Assembly (NCBI GenBank): GCA_964522805.1 | Contig: CAZFWP010000010.1 | Location: 1-29,231 of the forward strand | Length of the DNA: 29,231 nucleotides | From: CAZBYL01 sp964522805 | GTDB taxonomy: Bacteria > Synergistota > Synergistia > Synergistales > Synergistaceae | Reading direction: 5' to 3' | Shown here: positions 29,050 through 29,231 of the stretch, one piece after another | Layout of the letters: every line of letters starts with the position of its first letter | How positions within the stretch are numbered: the stretch's first letter is position 1 | The notes under the pieces: generated by a model | The model's input: only the letters and a program-made list of their open reading frames with translations | Database searches by the model: none | Told to the model about the DNA's origin: nothing | Position numbers and translations under genes: made by a program

Positions 29050-29231
29050 CTATTCGGCAAACTCCCCCGCTCTGGTCGCATAATTAAGTTCTTTATGGTC
29101 CAGCTGTGAAAGTTCGCTAACCTTCTCTATATCAAGCCCCAGAGCCGAGGCCAGCCTTTCGCCGTATTCTTTATCCGCCAGCAGGCAATGAGCCGCATGG
29201 CGGTATTTGATATTTTTGGTAACACCGTTCA
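29050..29231 (-). CDS. katA: Catalase, C-terminal fragment
   Basis: The last 60 codons of a minus-strand gene whose start lies beyond the window. ADKEYGERLASALGLDIEKV matches the C-terminal helix of clade 3 type monofunctional haem catalases, where a segment like ADxEYGxRVAxGLGL is typical. No catalytic residue is in this fragment, so the call rests on that segment. Catalase removes hydrogen peroxide and requires haem, which fits the haem-synthesis genes directly downstream. Confidence 0.7.
   Translation of the reverse strand, partial: NGVTKNIKYRHAAHCLLADKEYGERLASALGLDIEKVSELSQLDHKELNYATRAGEFAE

Noticed and set aside
1..29231. tRNA or rRNA genes, CRISPR arrays, insertion sequences or phage genes
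   Set aside because: No cloverleaf, regularly spaced repeats, transposase or integrase sequence was seen on either strand.
1..29231. Organism-wide recoding of UGA as an amino acid
   Set aside because: TGA is used as a normal stop, for example at the end of the acnX1 frame (6303-6305) and of the ahbAB gene.

Overview
This 29 kb window comes from a bacterial draft assembly (a run of 100 Ns sits at 6496-6595). Base composition is near 50% GC. The gene set is rich in TRAP transporters, an M20 amidohydrolase, hydroxy-acid enzymes (aconitase X, LarA-like), alternative siroheme-based haem genes and PdxST. This suggests an anaerobic amino-acid or organic-acid fermenter. My best guess is the Synergistota (Cloacibacillus/Synergistes type), but that is inference from gene content and no rRNA or marker gene is present.

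Layout. (1) 1-12683 is an accessory catabolic region: the tail of an unidentified gene, an M20 amidohydrolase, a FadR-type GntR regulator, a small exported protein plus TRAP permease subunits dctQ/dctM (copy 1), then a block of AcnX large subunit, AcnX small subunit (DUF126), LarA-like nickel racemase, second AcnX large subunit and second DUF126, followed by a complete TRAP transporter dctP-dctQ-dctM (copy 2). The two AcnX/DUF126 pairs and the two QM pairs are clear paralogues. The likely logic is import of a hydroxy acid by TRAP, stereo-inversion by the LarA-like enzyme and dehydration by AcnX, under GntR control. A shared operator candidate, TTATAC-N5-GTATAA, lies before acnX1 and before dctP2. 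(2) 12714-20581 on the minus strand is a kdpABCDE potassium uptake operon with its two-component system and a plausible KdpE site. (3) 20932-24729 holds an EamA-type permease, a MocR/PdxR-type regulator and divergent pdxS-pdxT, with a long palindrome between pdxR and pdxS. (4) 25001-25414 is cytidine deaminase. (5) 25797-28949 on the minus strand is ahbC, an ahbD/nirJ2-type gene and a fused ahbAB gene of the siroheme-dependent haem pathway, directly downstream of the 3' end of a catalase gene, a haem enzyme.

The most interesting observation is that acnX1 has an in-frame TGA exactly where its full-length paralogue has a conserved Cys codon (TGC). The reading frame continues for 52 more conserved codons to a stop that overlaps the next start. 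A 6-bp stem-loop lies 8 nt after the TGA. It is either a selenocysteine-containing aconitase X, which I do not know to be described, or a recent nonsense mutation. Other notable points: the PdxR-like regulator has Arg at the PLP Schiff-base Lys position; the first TRAP cluster lacks a dctP; and the assembly gap must be longer than the 100 Ns shown.
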